Positions 53,019 through 62,642 of a stretch of 64,000 nucleotides of DNA are shown piece after piece; the stretch's first letter is position 1; the number at the start of each line of letters is the position of its first letter. The translations under genes were made by a program, and so were the position numbers. The stretch comes from Mycolicibacterium komanii. Its GTDB lineage: Bacteria; Actinomycetota; Actinomycetes; Mycobacteriales; Mycobacteriaceae. The notes beneath the pieces are model-generated. The model had not been told where the DNA came from and did not search any database. It saw only the letters and a list, made by a program, of their open reading frames with translations. Where the stretch lies: the NCBI RefSeq assembly GCF_001050035.1, contig NZ_CVTA01000008.1:1-64000 (forward strand), given 5' to 3'.

Positions 53019-53817
53019 TGGACAACTCCTCCAACTTCACGGGCCATGTCTCGGTGGCGGCCAGCACCCGGCGCAGGTAGACGTGGGCCAGGCACTCCCA
53101 GGTGTTGCCGATGCCGCCGTGCACCTGAATCGAGGTCTCGCAGACGGTCAAAGCCGCGCGCGCACAGTAGATCTTGGCCACCCGGGCCGCCTCGATCGCC
53201 TCGGCCGCCGGCAACTCGTCGACCGCCCACGCGGCATGCCGCGACACGCTGACCGAACCCTCGATCAAGGCAAGGCTTTCGGCGAGCAGATGGCCGACCG
53301 CCTGATACGACCCGATCGTCGCGCCGTACTGCTCACGCACCTTGGCGTACTCGACGGCCAGATCCTGCGCACCCCTGGCCGCCCCGACGAGATCGGCGCA
53401 CGTGACCGTCAGCGCCAGGGCCCGCCACCGACCCGCATCCTCATCCGACAGTCCGTCGAGTTCGGCGGGCGATTCAACTACTCCGGCAAGGCTGTTCGTC
53501 AGGTCGACCGACTGCGTCGGCTCGGCGGCGCCCGGTTCCCGTCCGCTGCGCACCCGCAGGTCGTCGGCGAGCACCGGCCCGATGAACGGCACGTCGATCA
53601 GGCCACGGGCGAACTCCTCGGCCACAATCGCCACCTCGACACCCGAGGCGCCGTCCGAGCGCAGTGTGCGAAAGCCGGTGGCGTCCACCGCCTTCTCCAG
53701 TCGGGCGAGCCGGTTCGCATCCTCGAGATCGGCCACCGAGCCGGGTCCGAGATCTTCGGCCAGGCTCGCCGCGGCGGCCCGCAGCTGTTGTTGTTCACTT
53801 GTCAGACGGACGTCCAC
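53005..53817 (-). CDS. Acyl-CoA dehydrogenase (FadE), small partner
   Basis: A 270-residue shortened FadE. The C-terminal half is typical (KVREQYGATIGSYQAVGHLLAE, SIQVHGGIGNTWECLAHVYLRRV), while the flavin-binding middle domain is reduced. GTG 53817 has AAGGAG 5 nt upstream and overlaps the synthetase stop by 16 nt; a longer frame to 53931 lies wholly within the synthetase gene and is rejected. Confidence 0.88.
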   Translation of the reverse strand: MDVRLTSEQQQLRAAAASLAEDLGPGSVADLEDANRLARLEKAVDATGFRTLRSDGASGVEVAIVAEEFARGLIDVPFIGPVLADDLRVRSGREPGAAEPTQSVDLTNSLAGVVESPAELDGLSDEDAGRWRALALTVTCADLVGAARGAQDLAVEYAKVREQYGATIGSYQAVGHLLAESLALIEGSVSVSRHAAWAVDELPAAEAIEAARVAKIYCARAALTVCETSIQVHGGIGNTWECLAHVYLRRVLAATETWPVKLEELSIGLS

Positions 53818-55199
53818 AGACGCTCCTTCAACACTCGACGCAGAACCTTCCCCGACGGCAGCCGTGGAATCTCGGGCACGACGACCACACGGCTGGGCCG
53901 CTTGTACGACGCAAGTTGCTCCCCCACCCACGTTGTCAATTCGTCTTCCGGCACAGCGGTATTCATCTTCACCGCGGCGACGATCGCTTCGCCGTTGACG
54001 GCATCGGGTACACCGAACACCGCGCAGTCATCAACCGCGGGATGCCCGTGCAGCAACGCCTCCACCTCGGCGGGCGCGACCTGGAACCCGCGCACCTTGA
54101 TCATCTCCTTCGACCGGTCGGTGATCCGCAGCCAGCCGTCGTCGTCCAGGTAGCCGACGTCGCCCGTTCGGTACCACCCGTTGTCGAAGGCCGACGCCGT
54201 CGCCGACTCCGGCAGGTAACCCGCCATCACCGAATCCGACTGCACCTCGATCTCGCCGGCCTGCCCCGTCTCCAGGACCGCACCGCCGTCCAGTGACACC
54301 ACCCGCACCCGCACACCGGGCACCGGGCGGCCCACGGTGTCCAGGTGCCGCCCGTCGATGTCATTACACGAGATGACCGGCAGCTCGCTGGCGCCGTATG
54401 CGGTCGCCCACTTCACCCCGGTCCTGGCCGTCACGGCCTCCGCGACGCTCTGGGTCACCGGCGTCGCGCACCACATGATGTAGCGCAGCGACGACAGGTC
54501 GTGGGACTCCAGATCCGGGTGTGCCGCCAGCGCCAAAGCGATTGGCGCCACAGCCATCTCGACGGTGATCCGGTCGCTTTCGATGTGCCGCAGCATTGCG
54601 TCGATGTCGAAACGCCGATGCAGCCGGATCCACGTTCCCGTCTCGAGCGCCATCACGATGTTGAGCAGACCCAATATGTGCGAGGGCGGCGTCATGATCT
54701 GGATGCGGTCCGACGACGACAGCTGCAGAGCATCGCGCCAGTGCCGAACCGCGATGTCGAACGCCGCGTGAGTATGACGCACGGCCTTGGGCATACCGGT
54801 GGTGCCCGAACTGAACACGAACAACGCGTCGGACTGTGGATCGGGTGCGCCGAATTCCCGGTCACCCGCGACGATCGGATCGTCGAGCGAGAGCATCGGC
54901 ATGAGCTCGGCGAGCAGCGGGTGGTCTCCGACCGCGTGCACCGGCCGAGTCAGCGTCAGCGCGTGTTCGATCTCGGTGCGCCGCCACGCCGGGCTGAGTA
55001 GAACCGCCGAAGCGCCCAACCGCCAGACGGCACGCAGCGCGACGACGAACTCGGGACGGTTCGACGACATCAGTGCGACCCTGTCGCCGGCGTGCACTCC
55101 GCGCCCTTCCAGGGTGGTGGCCATCCCCGCGCTCAACGCGTCGAGCTGCGCCAGCGTGTATTCACGCTGCTCGAAGGCGAGCGCGATCGCCTCACTCAC
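53802..55199 (-). CDS. AMP-dependent acyl-CoA synthetase/ligase
   Basis: A 465-residue adenylate-forming enzyme, shorter than FadD proteins of 500-550 because the N-terminal lobe is trimmed. Motifs: VFSSGTTGMPKAVRHTH, AYGASELP, GWYRTGDVGYLDDDGWLRI, DRSKEMIKVRG and catalytic Lys in LPSGKVLRRVL. It activates an unknown acid for the adjacent FadE pair and hydratase. GTG start at 55199, 63 nt from the operator at 55262. Confidence 0.9.
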   Translation of the reverse strand: MSEAIALAFEQREYTLAQLDALSAGMATTLEGRGVHAGDRVALMSSNRPEFVVALRAVWRLGASAVLLSPAWRRTEIEHALTLTRPVHAVGDHPLLAELMPMLSLDDPIVAGDREFGAPDPQSDALFVFSSGTTGMPKAVRHTHAAFDIAVRHWRDALQLSSSDRIQIMTPPSHILGLLNIVMALETGTWIRLHRRFDIDAMLRHIESDRITVEMAVAPIALALAAHPDLESHDLSSLRYIMWCATPVTQSVAEAVTARTGVKWATAYGASELPVISCNDIDGRHLDTVGRPVPGVRVRVVSLDGGAVLETGQAGEIEVQSDSVMAGYLPESATASAFDNGWYRTGDVGYLDDDGWLRITDRSKEMIKVRGFQVAPAEVEALLHGHPAVDDCAVFGVPDAVNGEAIVAAVKMNTAVPEDELTTWVGEQLASYKRPSRVVVVPEIPRLPSGKVLRRVLKERLWTSV

Positions 55200-55260
55200 A
55201 CCCTGTCCTCACTAGTGTTCGCCGGGCCGGATTTCGCTTTGAGAATAGCGTATCATTTAA

Positions 55261-55277
55261 CGAGAATGATATTCTCG
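55261..55277. promoter_or_regulatory. Operator GAGAA-TGATA-TTCTC between synthetase and ferredoxin genes
   Basis: CGAGAATGATATTCTCG is a perfect palindrome of the family in the 112-bp divergent region, with an additional half-site TTGAGAA at 55239-55245. It ends 35 nt before the ferredoxin start and 62 nt from the synthetase start, so both directions could be controlled. Confidence 0.78.
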
Positions 55278-55311
55278 CTCAGTTAGAACCGATATGCCAG
55301 GAGAGTTGTTG

Positions 55312-55623
55312 ATGACGGCGGATCCGATGCCTGACCAGCCAGCACAAGGCGGACAGGTGACGATCGTGCTCGACCGCAAGAAGGTGTCAGTGCCGCGGGT
55401 CGGCGACGAGACGCTCCTGGAGAGCGCCAGGCGGGCCGGGTTGTCCCCGCCCTTCTCGTGCGAAGCGGGCAACTGCGGCACCTGCATGGGCAAGCTGACC
55501 GAGGGCCGCGCCACGATGCGGGTCAACGACGCGCTCGACGAGGACGAGGTCGAGGAGGGGTACATCCTCACCTGCCAAGCGATCCCGGATACCGACACGA
55601 TCTGCGTGACCTACGACGACTGA
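55312..55623 (+). CDS. [2Fe-2S] plant-type ferredoxin
   Basis: A 103-residue ferredoxin with CEAGNCGTC (C-x4-C-x2-C) and a distal Cys in LTCQAIP, the plant/oxygenase-reductase type [2Fe-2S] pattern. ATG 55312 has AGGAGAG 6 nt upstream; ATG 55294 is an alternative. No reductase domain is fused. A Rieske oxygenase or other monooxygenase partner is expected, the nearest being at 1274. The stop overlaps the convergent CoA-transferase by 13 nt. Confidence 0.9.
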   Translation: MTADPMPDQPAQGGQVTIVLDRKKVSVPRVGDETLLESARRAGLSPPFSCEAGNCGTCMGKLTEGRATMRVNDALDEDEVEEGYILTCQAIPDTDTICVTYDD

Positions 55624-56717
55624 GCAGCGATGTCGCCGTGCTCGTCGACGCGGGGCGCCGGTCGATACTCGGGTTCATAGCCGGCGATCTGAATCGGGCT
55701 GCGCACCAAGCGGAAATCGCCCGCGGTCACGATCACCTCGGGCGTCTGCTCCAGCGCCTCGGGCAGCGTGCGCACCGCGGCGACCGGAATGCCCAACGGC
55801 CGCAACCGTGCTTCCCAACCCGCGGCGGTGTCGGTGGCCAGCGCGGCGGCCACCAGCTCCAGCACCTCGTCGCGCTTGGCCGCGCGTTCGGCCATCGTCG
55901 GGAAGCCCTGAATGCCCGCCTCGGCCGAGAACGCCCGCCAGAACCCGTCGTGGGTGATGAACAGCGCCAGATATCCCTCCGCCGTCGCGAACAGCTGCGC
56001 CGGAACGTAATACGAGTGGGCGCCGAACGGATACCGTAACGGCACCGCACCGTCGTTGAGATAGGCCGAGGCGCGGTAGTTCAGCTGCGAGAACATCACG
56101 TCGCGCAGGGACACGTCGACCTGACCACCGCGGCCCGACACGATCTGTGCCAGCAACCCGAGCGCCGCTGCCAGACCGGTTGAGTTGTCGGCCGACGAGT
56201 ACCCCGGCAGGGTCGGCGGCTCATCGGGATGTCCCGTCATGGCCGCCACCCCGGTGGCCGCCTGGATGACGTAGTCGAACGCGGGGTCGTCGCCACCCTC
56301 GAGCCCGAAACCCGTCATCGCCACACAGACGATGCGTTCGTTGAACCGCCGGAGCGAGTCGTACGTGAGGCCGAGCTTCTTGATCGCCGACGGCTTCATG
56401 TTCACCAGCAGCGCATGGGAATCCGCGACGAGCTCCCCGAGACGCACGCGGCCGTTCTCGGACTGCAGGTCGAGGACGACGCTCTTCTTGTTGCGGTTGA
56501 GACTGGCGAAGTAGCTGTCGCCGACCTGACGTGAGATCTCCCCACCCGGCGGCTCGACCTTGATGACCTCCGCGCCCAGGTCGGCCAGCAGCATGGTGGC
56601 GTACGGACCGGCCAGCATGACACCGACCTCGATGATCCGGATGCCGGCCAGCGGCGGGCCGCTAGTTGAACCCAGCGGCGGGCCGCTAATTGAACCCAGC
56701 GGTGCGCCAGCGCTCAC
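55611..56717 (-). CDS. CaiB/BaiF family III CoA-transferase
   Basis: A 368-residue single-domain family III CoA-transferase: IRIIEVGVMLAGPYATMLLADLGAEVIKVE, NRNKKSVVLDL, and catalytic Asp in GGQVDVSLRD. Residues 6-21 are two copies of GS-I/T-SGPPL encoded by a 24-bp DNA repeat. GTG 56717 overlaps the LLM stop (GTGA). In the mutase operon it could activate the substrate using a product CoA ester as donor. Confidence 0.9.
   Translation of the reverse strand: MSAGAPLGSISGPPLGSTSGPPLAGIRIIEVGVMLAGPYATMLLADLGAEVIKVEPPGGEISRQVGDSYFASLNRNKKSVVLDLQSENGRVRLGELVADSHALLVNMKPSAIKKLGLTYDSLRRFNERIVCVAMTGFGLEGGDDPAFDYVIQAATGVAAMTGHPDEPPTLPGYSSADNSTGLAAALGLLAQIVSGRGGQVDVSLRDVMFSQLNYRASAYLNDGAVPLRYPFGAHSYYVPAQLFATAEGYLALFITHDGFWRAFSAEAGIQGFPTMAERAAKRDEVLELVAAALATDTAAGWEARLRPLGIPVAAVRTLPEALEQTPEVIVTAGDFRLVRSPIQIAGYEPEYRPAPRVDEHGDIAAQSS
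56649..56702. repeat. 24-bp tandem repeat in the 5' end of the CoA-transferase gene
   Basis: Units 56649-56672 and 56673-56696 differ at one base (CAGCGGCGGGCCGCTAxTTG plus AACC) and a third starts at 56697. Each encodes eight residues of a Gly/Ser/Pro linker at the N-terminus, so copy number can change in frame. Confidence 0.85.
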
Positions 56718-57670
56718 CGCACCGCCTTGGCCAACTCCGCGATGACCTCGCGCGTGCGGTATTTCGAAGCGATCAGCTCGTCGCGATTCTCGCCGATCGG
56801 CAGCAGACGAACGGACAGGTCGGTCACTCCCGCGTCGGCGAACCGCTGGAACCGGGCCAGGATCGCCTCTTCGTCGCCGGCGGCGCACAGGTCGCCGACA
56901 TCGCGCGCATCGCCGCGGTCCAGCAGCCGCTGATAGTTCGGTGACGTCTCGGCTTCGGCGAGGATGCGGTTCGCCCGCTCCTTGGCGGTCTCGATCTCCG
57001 AATTCGCGCACAGGCACACCGGAATTCCGGCGACGATGCGCGGTGCGGGCCTGCCCGCTCCGGCGGCCGCCTTGTTGATCTTCGGGGCGATGTGCTCGCC
57101 GATCGCCTTCTCGTCGGCCATCCACAGCACGGTGCCGTCGGCTCGCTCCCCCGCGATCTGCAGCATCACCGGGCCCAGCGCGGCCACCAGCACCGGCAGC
57201 GGGCGCTCCGCACCGAGCACGGTGGGGTTGTGCACCGTGAAGGTGTCGTTCTCGACATCGACGTCGCCGGGACCGGACAGCGCGGCGTTGAGCACCTCGA
57301 GGTAGTGGCGGGTGTAGGCCGCGGGCTTCTCGTAGGGAATGCCGAGCATGTCGCGGACGATCCAGTGGTGCGACGGCCCGACGCCGAGCGCGAGCCGCCC
57401 GCCGGCCATCGCGTGCACCGAAAGAGCCTGGCGCGCCAGCGCGATCGGGTGCTGCGCCTGCAGCGGAACCACCGCCGTGCCGAGCTCGATCCGAGACGTG
57501 TGCGCGGCCATCAGGGCGACCATGGTCAGGCAGTCGAAGTCGTTGGGCACCTGCGGCATCCACGCGGTGTCCATCCCAGCGGATTCGGCCCACTCGATAT
57601 CGGAGACCAGCTTGTTGACCTTGCGCGCCATGTCGCCGCGTTCGGCCCCGATCATCACGCCAAGGCGCAT
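56714..57670 (-). CDS. LLM-class F420-dependent oxidoreductase
   Basis: A 318-residue luciferase-like TIM-barrel protein: MRLGVMIGAERGD, GTAVVPLQAQHPIALARQAL, GGRLALGVGPSHHWIV and a C-terminal FADAGVTDLSVRLLP typical of F420-dependent actinobacterial families. It would reduce or oxidise a substrate with F420H2. It lies between the mutase subunits and the CoA-transferase in a four-gene operon. Confidence 0.87.
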   Translation of the reverse strand: MRLGVMIGAERGDMARKVNKLVSDIEWAESAGMDTAWMPQVPNDFDCLTMVALMAAHTSRIELGTAVVPLQAQHPIALARQALSVHAMAGGRLALGVGPSHHWIVRDMLGIPYEKPAAYTRHYLEVLNAALSGPGDVDVENDTFTVHNPTVLGAERPLPVLVAALGPVMLQIAGERADGTVLWMADEKAIGEHIAPKINKAAAGAGRPAPRIVAGIPVCLCANSEIETAKERANRILAEAETSPNYQRLLDRGDARDVGDLCAAGDEEAILARFQRFADAGVTDLSVRLLPIGENRDELIASKYRTREVIAELAKAVR

Positions 57671-57696
57671 GTCAGTTCTTCCTCCGAGAGTTCGGC

Positions 57697-57756
57697 GCCG
57701 AGCGTGCGGTCAGGGCGAAAAATCGAGCGAATATCCGCGCTGAGCGCACGTTCGGC
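57697..57756. repeat. 60-bp intergenic element with 12-bp terminal inverted repeats
   Basis: GCCGAGCGTGCG (57697-57708) and CGCACGTTCGGC (57745-57756) are inverted with one mismatch around 36 bp. It fills the 93-bp gap between the LLM and the mutase small subunit. The terminal GAGCGTGCG resembles the arms of the dispersed repeat at 6496 and 50926, suggesting a related family of palindromic elements. Confidence 0.65.
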
Positions 57757-57763
57757 GAGTGAG

Positions 57764-58179
57764 TCATTGTCCGGTCATTGTCAGCTTGCGTACCTCGTCG
57801 ACCAACGTGTCGAGCGGAGTGCCCGTCGGGAACACCGCGGCCGCACCGGCGGACAGCAGCTTGGGCACATCGCCCTGCGGAATTGTGCCGCCGACGACGA
57901 CGGCGATGTCACCCGCGTCGGCCGCACGCAAGGCCTCGACCGTGCGCGTCGTCAGCGCCACATGCGCACCAGACAGGATCGAAAGACCCACCAGCGCAAC
58001 GTCTTCCTGCAGGGCGATCGACACGATGTCCTCGATACGCTGGCGGATCCCGGTGTAGATCACCTCGAAACCGGCATCGCGCAGGGTCCGCGCGACGATC
58101 TTGGCGCCGCGGTCGTGTCCGTCGAGGCCGGGTTTGGCCACAAGCACCCGCACCGGGCCGGCGGCAGAAGCGTCCGCCA

Positions 58180-58180
<1 letters not shown>
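57764..58180 (-). CDS. B12-binding small subunit of acyl-CoA mutase
   Basis: A 138-residue cobalamin-binding domain. The cobalt-coordinating motif D-G-H-D-R-G (GLDGHDRGAKI), then LSILSGAH and VVGGTIPQGD, match the methylmalonyl-CoA mutase C-terminal domain as a free protein. ATG 58180 overlaps the large subunit stop by 1 nt (TGATG), which gives equal expression. This split form resembles IcmB/HcmB of isobutyryl- and 2-hydroxyisobutyryl-CoA mutases. Confidence 0.93.
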
Positions 58181-59757
<1,577 letters not shown>

Positions 59758-59764
59758 CACGGAT

Positions 59765-59793
59765 AACGTACTTGCAAAAAATGAGAATGCCAA
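59765..59793 (-). promoter_or_regulatory. Sigma-70-type promoter of the mutase operon, probably leaderless
   Basis: On the minus strand TTGGCA (59793-59788) and TACGTT (59770-59765) are separated by exactly 17 bp. The -10 box ends 8 nt before ATG 59757 (5 nt before GTG 59760), so transcription would start at or next to the start codon, and no ribosome site is visible. A TTCTCAT half of the operator family lies between the two boxes. Confidence 0.65.
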
Positions 59794-59907
59794 TACCGCA
59801 CGCCGGAAACGCGCACCGAGGAAGGGGCGTCGCCGGCCGCGGAAAGCCTGCGAAGACCCGGTACACAGCGAATATGGCACTTGCGTAAAATGAGAACGCC
59901 AATACCG
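59770..59907. repeat. Direct repeat of 29 bp in the mutase/SDR divergent region
   Basis: Copies at 59770-59798 and 59879-59907 match at 26 of 29 positions (ACTTGC...AATGAGAA-GCCAATACCG) and lie 109 bp apart. The first coincides with the mutase promoter; in the second the -10 sequence has become TGCCAT. Each contains one ATGAGAA half-site. A TAGCAT (59926-59931) may be a -10 box for the SDR. Confidence 0.75.
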
Positions 59908-59966
59908 ATCGCGTTCGGGGTCCGCTAGCATCGTGGGGCGACTCGGGTCGCAGCCAAAGGAGGTCC

Positions 59967-60818
59967 ATGTCCGCCTTCACTGACCGCACACTCGTCGTCT
60001 CCGGCGGCAGTCGCGGCATCGGTCTCGCGATCGCCCTGGCCGCGGCCAGGCGTGGCGCCAACGTCGTGCTGCTGGCCAAGACGGCCGAACCGCACCCGAA
60101 GCTCCCCGGCACCGTGCACACCGCCGTCGCGGAGGTCGAGGCCGCGGGCGGCAGGGGCGTGGCGGTGGTCGGCGACGTCCGCAAAGAAGAGGACGTGCAG
60201 CGCGCGGTCGACGCGGCCGTCGAACATTTCGGCGGCGTGGACGTCGTGGTCAACAACGCCAGCGCCATCGCCACCGAGCCCACCGAACAGCTTGCGGCCA
60301 AGAAGTTCGACCTGATGATGGACATCAATGTGCGCGGCACGTTCCTGCTCACCAAGGCCGCGCTGCCGTACCTGCGCAAGTCCGCCGCGCGCACGGAGGG
60401 CACCGACGCGGCGGGCGCGCACGTGATCACGTTGGCGCCGCCGCTGAACATGAGCCCGCACTGGCTGGGCGCCCACCCCTCCTACACGCTGTCCAAGTAC
60501 GGGATGACGCTGCTCTCGCTGGGGTGGGCCGCCGAATACGCCGACGCCGGCATCGGCTTCAGCTGCCTGTGGCCCGAGACCTATATCGCGACCTCGGCGG
60601 TCGCCAATGCGCCCGGCTTCAAGGAGATGCTGGAGCGGTCCCGTGACCCCCAGATCATGGGTGACGCCGCCGCGCTGATCCTATCGCGTCCCCCGGCCGA
60701 CGTGAACGGCAAGTGCTTCATCGACTCTGAACTGCTCGCCGAGTCCGGCGTGACGGACCTGTCGCGCTACGGCGGTGGGGACGACCCCATCCTTGATATC
60801 TTCGTCGACAAGTCATGA
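59967..60818 (+). CDS. HSDL2-like short-chain dehydrogenase
   Basis: A 283-residue SDR: SGGSRGIGLAIALAAARRGANVVLLAKT, NNASAIA, LAPPLNMSPHW and YTLSKYGM resemble the hydroxysteroid dehydrogenase-like 2 family. The catalytic Ser at the usual distance is not evident, as in that family. ATG 59967 is preceded by a near-consensus AAAGGAGG. It is co-transcribed with the synthetase at 60815 (ATGA overlap) and divergent from the mutase operon. Confidence 0.87.
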   Translation: MSAFTDRTLVVSGGSRGIGLAIALAAARRGANVVLLAKTAEPHPKLPGTVHTAVAEVEAAGGRGVAVVGDVRKEEDVQRAVDAAVEHFGGVDVVVNNASAIATEPTEQLAAKKFDLMMDINVRGTFLLTKAALPYLRKSAARTEGTDAAGAHVITLAPPLNMSPHWLGAHPSYTLSKYGMTLLSLGWAAEYADAGIGFSCLWPETYIATSAVANAPGFKEMLERSRDPQIMGDAAALILSRPPADVNGKCFIDSELLAESGVTDLSRYGGGDDPILDIFVDKS

Positions 60819-62314
60819 GCATCTCACTGCTGCTCGAGATGGCCTCGAGCAATCCGGACCGCACCGCCGTGGTGTCGGGCGAATTGCGGCTGACCACAGC
60901 CGAGTTGAGTGAGTTGGCCGACGGCGGGGCCGGTGTCATCGCCGCCTCGGGCGTATCGCACGTCGCATACGTCGGCATGGGCGGCGCGATGCTGCCGCTG
61001 CTGTTGTTCTCGTCGGCGCGGGCCGGGGTACCGGTGACGCCGCTGAACTACCGGCTCAGCGCCGACGGGCTCCGCGAGCTCATCGACCGCCTCCCCCAGC
61101 CTCTCGTCGTCGCCGACGCCGAATACCTCGAGATGGTGACGGGTGCGGGCAAGAAGGTCATCGGTTCCGACGAGTTCCTCGACGCCGCGCGCACCGCCGA
61201 ACCCGCCGCGGAGTTCCCCGACCCCGAGGACGTTGGCGTCGTGCTGTTCACCTCGGGCACGACATCGCGCCCGAAAGCCGTTGAGCTGACCCACAACAAC
61301 CTCACCAGCTATATCACCGGCACGGTCGAGTTCGATTCCGCGGAGCCCGGTGACGCCGCGCTGATCTGCGTCCCGCCGTATCACATCGCGGGCGTCAGCG
61401 CGGCGCTGTCGAATCTCTACGCCGGCCGAAAGATGGTGTACCTGCCGCAGTTCGACGCCGGCGAATGGATCCGGTTGGTGCGCGACGAGGGCGTGACGTC
61501 CGCGACCGTCGTACCCACGATGCTGGACCGCATCGTCACGGCACTGGAGACGGAGAACGCGTCGTTGCCCACGCTGCGCAGCCTGGCCTACGGCGGATCG
61601 AAGGTGCCACTTCCGTTGGTGCGCAAGGCGCTTTCGCTGCTGCCGACGGTCGGCTTCGTCAACGCCTACGGCCTGACCGAAACCAGCTCGACCATCGCCG
61701 TGCTCGGTCCCGACGACCACCGCGAGGCACTTGCCTCCTCCGAAGATGCGGTCCTGCGCAGGCTGGGCTCGGTCGGCCAGCCGGTGCCCGGGATCGAGGT
61801 TCAGATCCGCGACGCCGACGGCGAGGTTCTCGGCCCCGGCGAAACCGGAGAACTGTTCGTCCGCGGCGATCAGGTGTCCGGCCGCTACGCCGAGATCGGC
61901 TCGGTGCTCGACGCCGACGGATGGTTCCCCACCAAGGACATCGCGATGCTCGACGAGGACGGCTACCTGTTCATCGGCGGGCGCTCCGACGACACGATCA
62001 TCCGCGGCGGGGAGAACATCGCACCGGCCGAGATCGAGGACGTCCTCGTCGAACATCCGGCGGTGCGTGATTGCGCCGTGGTGGGGCCGGAGGACCCCGA
62101 ATGGGGTCAAATCATCGTCGCGGTCGTCGTACCCGCCGACACTCCCGACGGCCCGGCCACCCCGGACGCCGACGAGCTGCGCGAGCACGTGCGACGCCAG
62201 TTGCGCGGGTCACGGACACCCGACCGTGTCGTGTTCCGCGACGAGTTGCCGACGAACGCGACCGGCAAGGTGTTGCGTCGAGAACTGATCGCCGAGTTGA
62301 CAGCTACCAAATAG
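60815..62314 (+). CDS. AMP-dependent acyl-CoA synthetase
   Basis: A 499-residue adenylate-forming ligase: LFTSGTTSRPKAVELTHNN, AYGLTETSSTIAVLG, KDIAMLDEDGYLFIGGRSDDTIIRGGENIAP and catalytic Lys in ATGKVLRREL. It activates a carboxylic acid; the PPYHIAGVSAALSNLY region suggests a medium or cyclic acyl substrate but is not diagnostic. Second synthetase of the mutase region after 53802. Confidence 0.9.
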   Translation: MSISLLLEMASSNPDRTAVVSGELRLTTAELSELADGGAGVIAASGVSHVAYVGMGGAMLPLLLFSSARAGVPVTPLNYRLSADGLRELIDRLPQPLVVADAEYLEMVTGAGKKVIGSDEFLDAARTAEPAAEFPDPEDVGVVLFTSGTTSRPKAVELTHNNLTSYITGTVEFDSAEPGDAALICVPPYHIAGVSAALSNLYAGRKMVYLPQFDAGEWIRLVRDEGVTSATVVPTMLDRIVTALETENASLPTLRSLAYGGSKVPLPLVRKALSLLPTVGFVNAYGLTETSSTIAVLGPDDHREALASSEDAVLRRLGSVGQPVPGIEVQIRDADGEVLGPGETGELFVRGDQVSGRYAEIGSVLDADGWFPTKDIAMLDEDGYLFIGGRSDDTIIRGGENIAPAEIEDVLVEHPAVRDCAVVGPEDPEWGQIIVAVVVPADTPDGPATPDADELREHVRRQLRGSRTPDRVVFRDELPTNATGKVLRRELIAELTATK

Positions 62315-62327
62315 CAAGGAGCCCAGC

Positions 62328-62630
62328 ATGATCAAGAACGGCACGCGGCTGCAGAGCCAGGTGTGCGACACCCAGGTCATCGTCGTGCGCAGCGCGGAGA
62401 GCCTCGACGATCTGCGCGCGGGCGGCGTTGCGATGGTGCCTCTGGATGCCGAGAAGTCCGCCGACGCCCAGCTCGACCCGGAGTTCTCCGGCGGCAACGC
62501 GATGGGCAAGCGCTACGTCGACGAGAACGGCGCCGAAGTCCTGGTGACGAAGGCCGGCGCGGGAACGCTGAGCGTGGGCACCACCCCGCTGTCCCTCAAG
62601 GAAGCCAAGCCTCTTCCCGCCAGCGACTGA
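62328..62630 (+). CDS. Small conserved-type protein downstream of acyl-CoA synthetase
   Basis: A 100-residue soluble protein, MIKNGTRLQSQVCDTQVIVVRSAESLDDLR..., predicted mostly beta with one Cys near the N-terminus. I recall similar short proteins after acyl-CoA synthetase genes in actinobacteria but know no function. AAGGAG sits 6 nt before the ATG, 13 nt after the synthetase stop, so it is in the same transcript. No signal peptide or membrane segment. Confidence 0.75.
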   Translation: MIKNGTRLQSQVCDTQVIVVRSAESLDDLRAGGVAMVPLDAEKSADAQLDPEFSGGNAMGKRYVDENGAEVLVTKAGAGTLSVGTTPLSLKEAKPLPASD

Positions 62631-62642
62631 TACCTTCCACGG

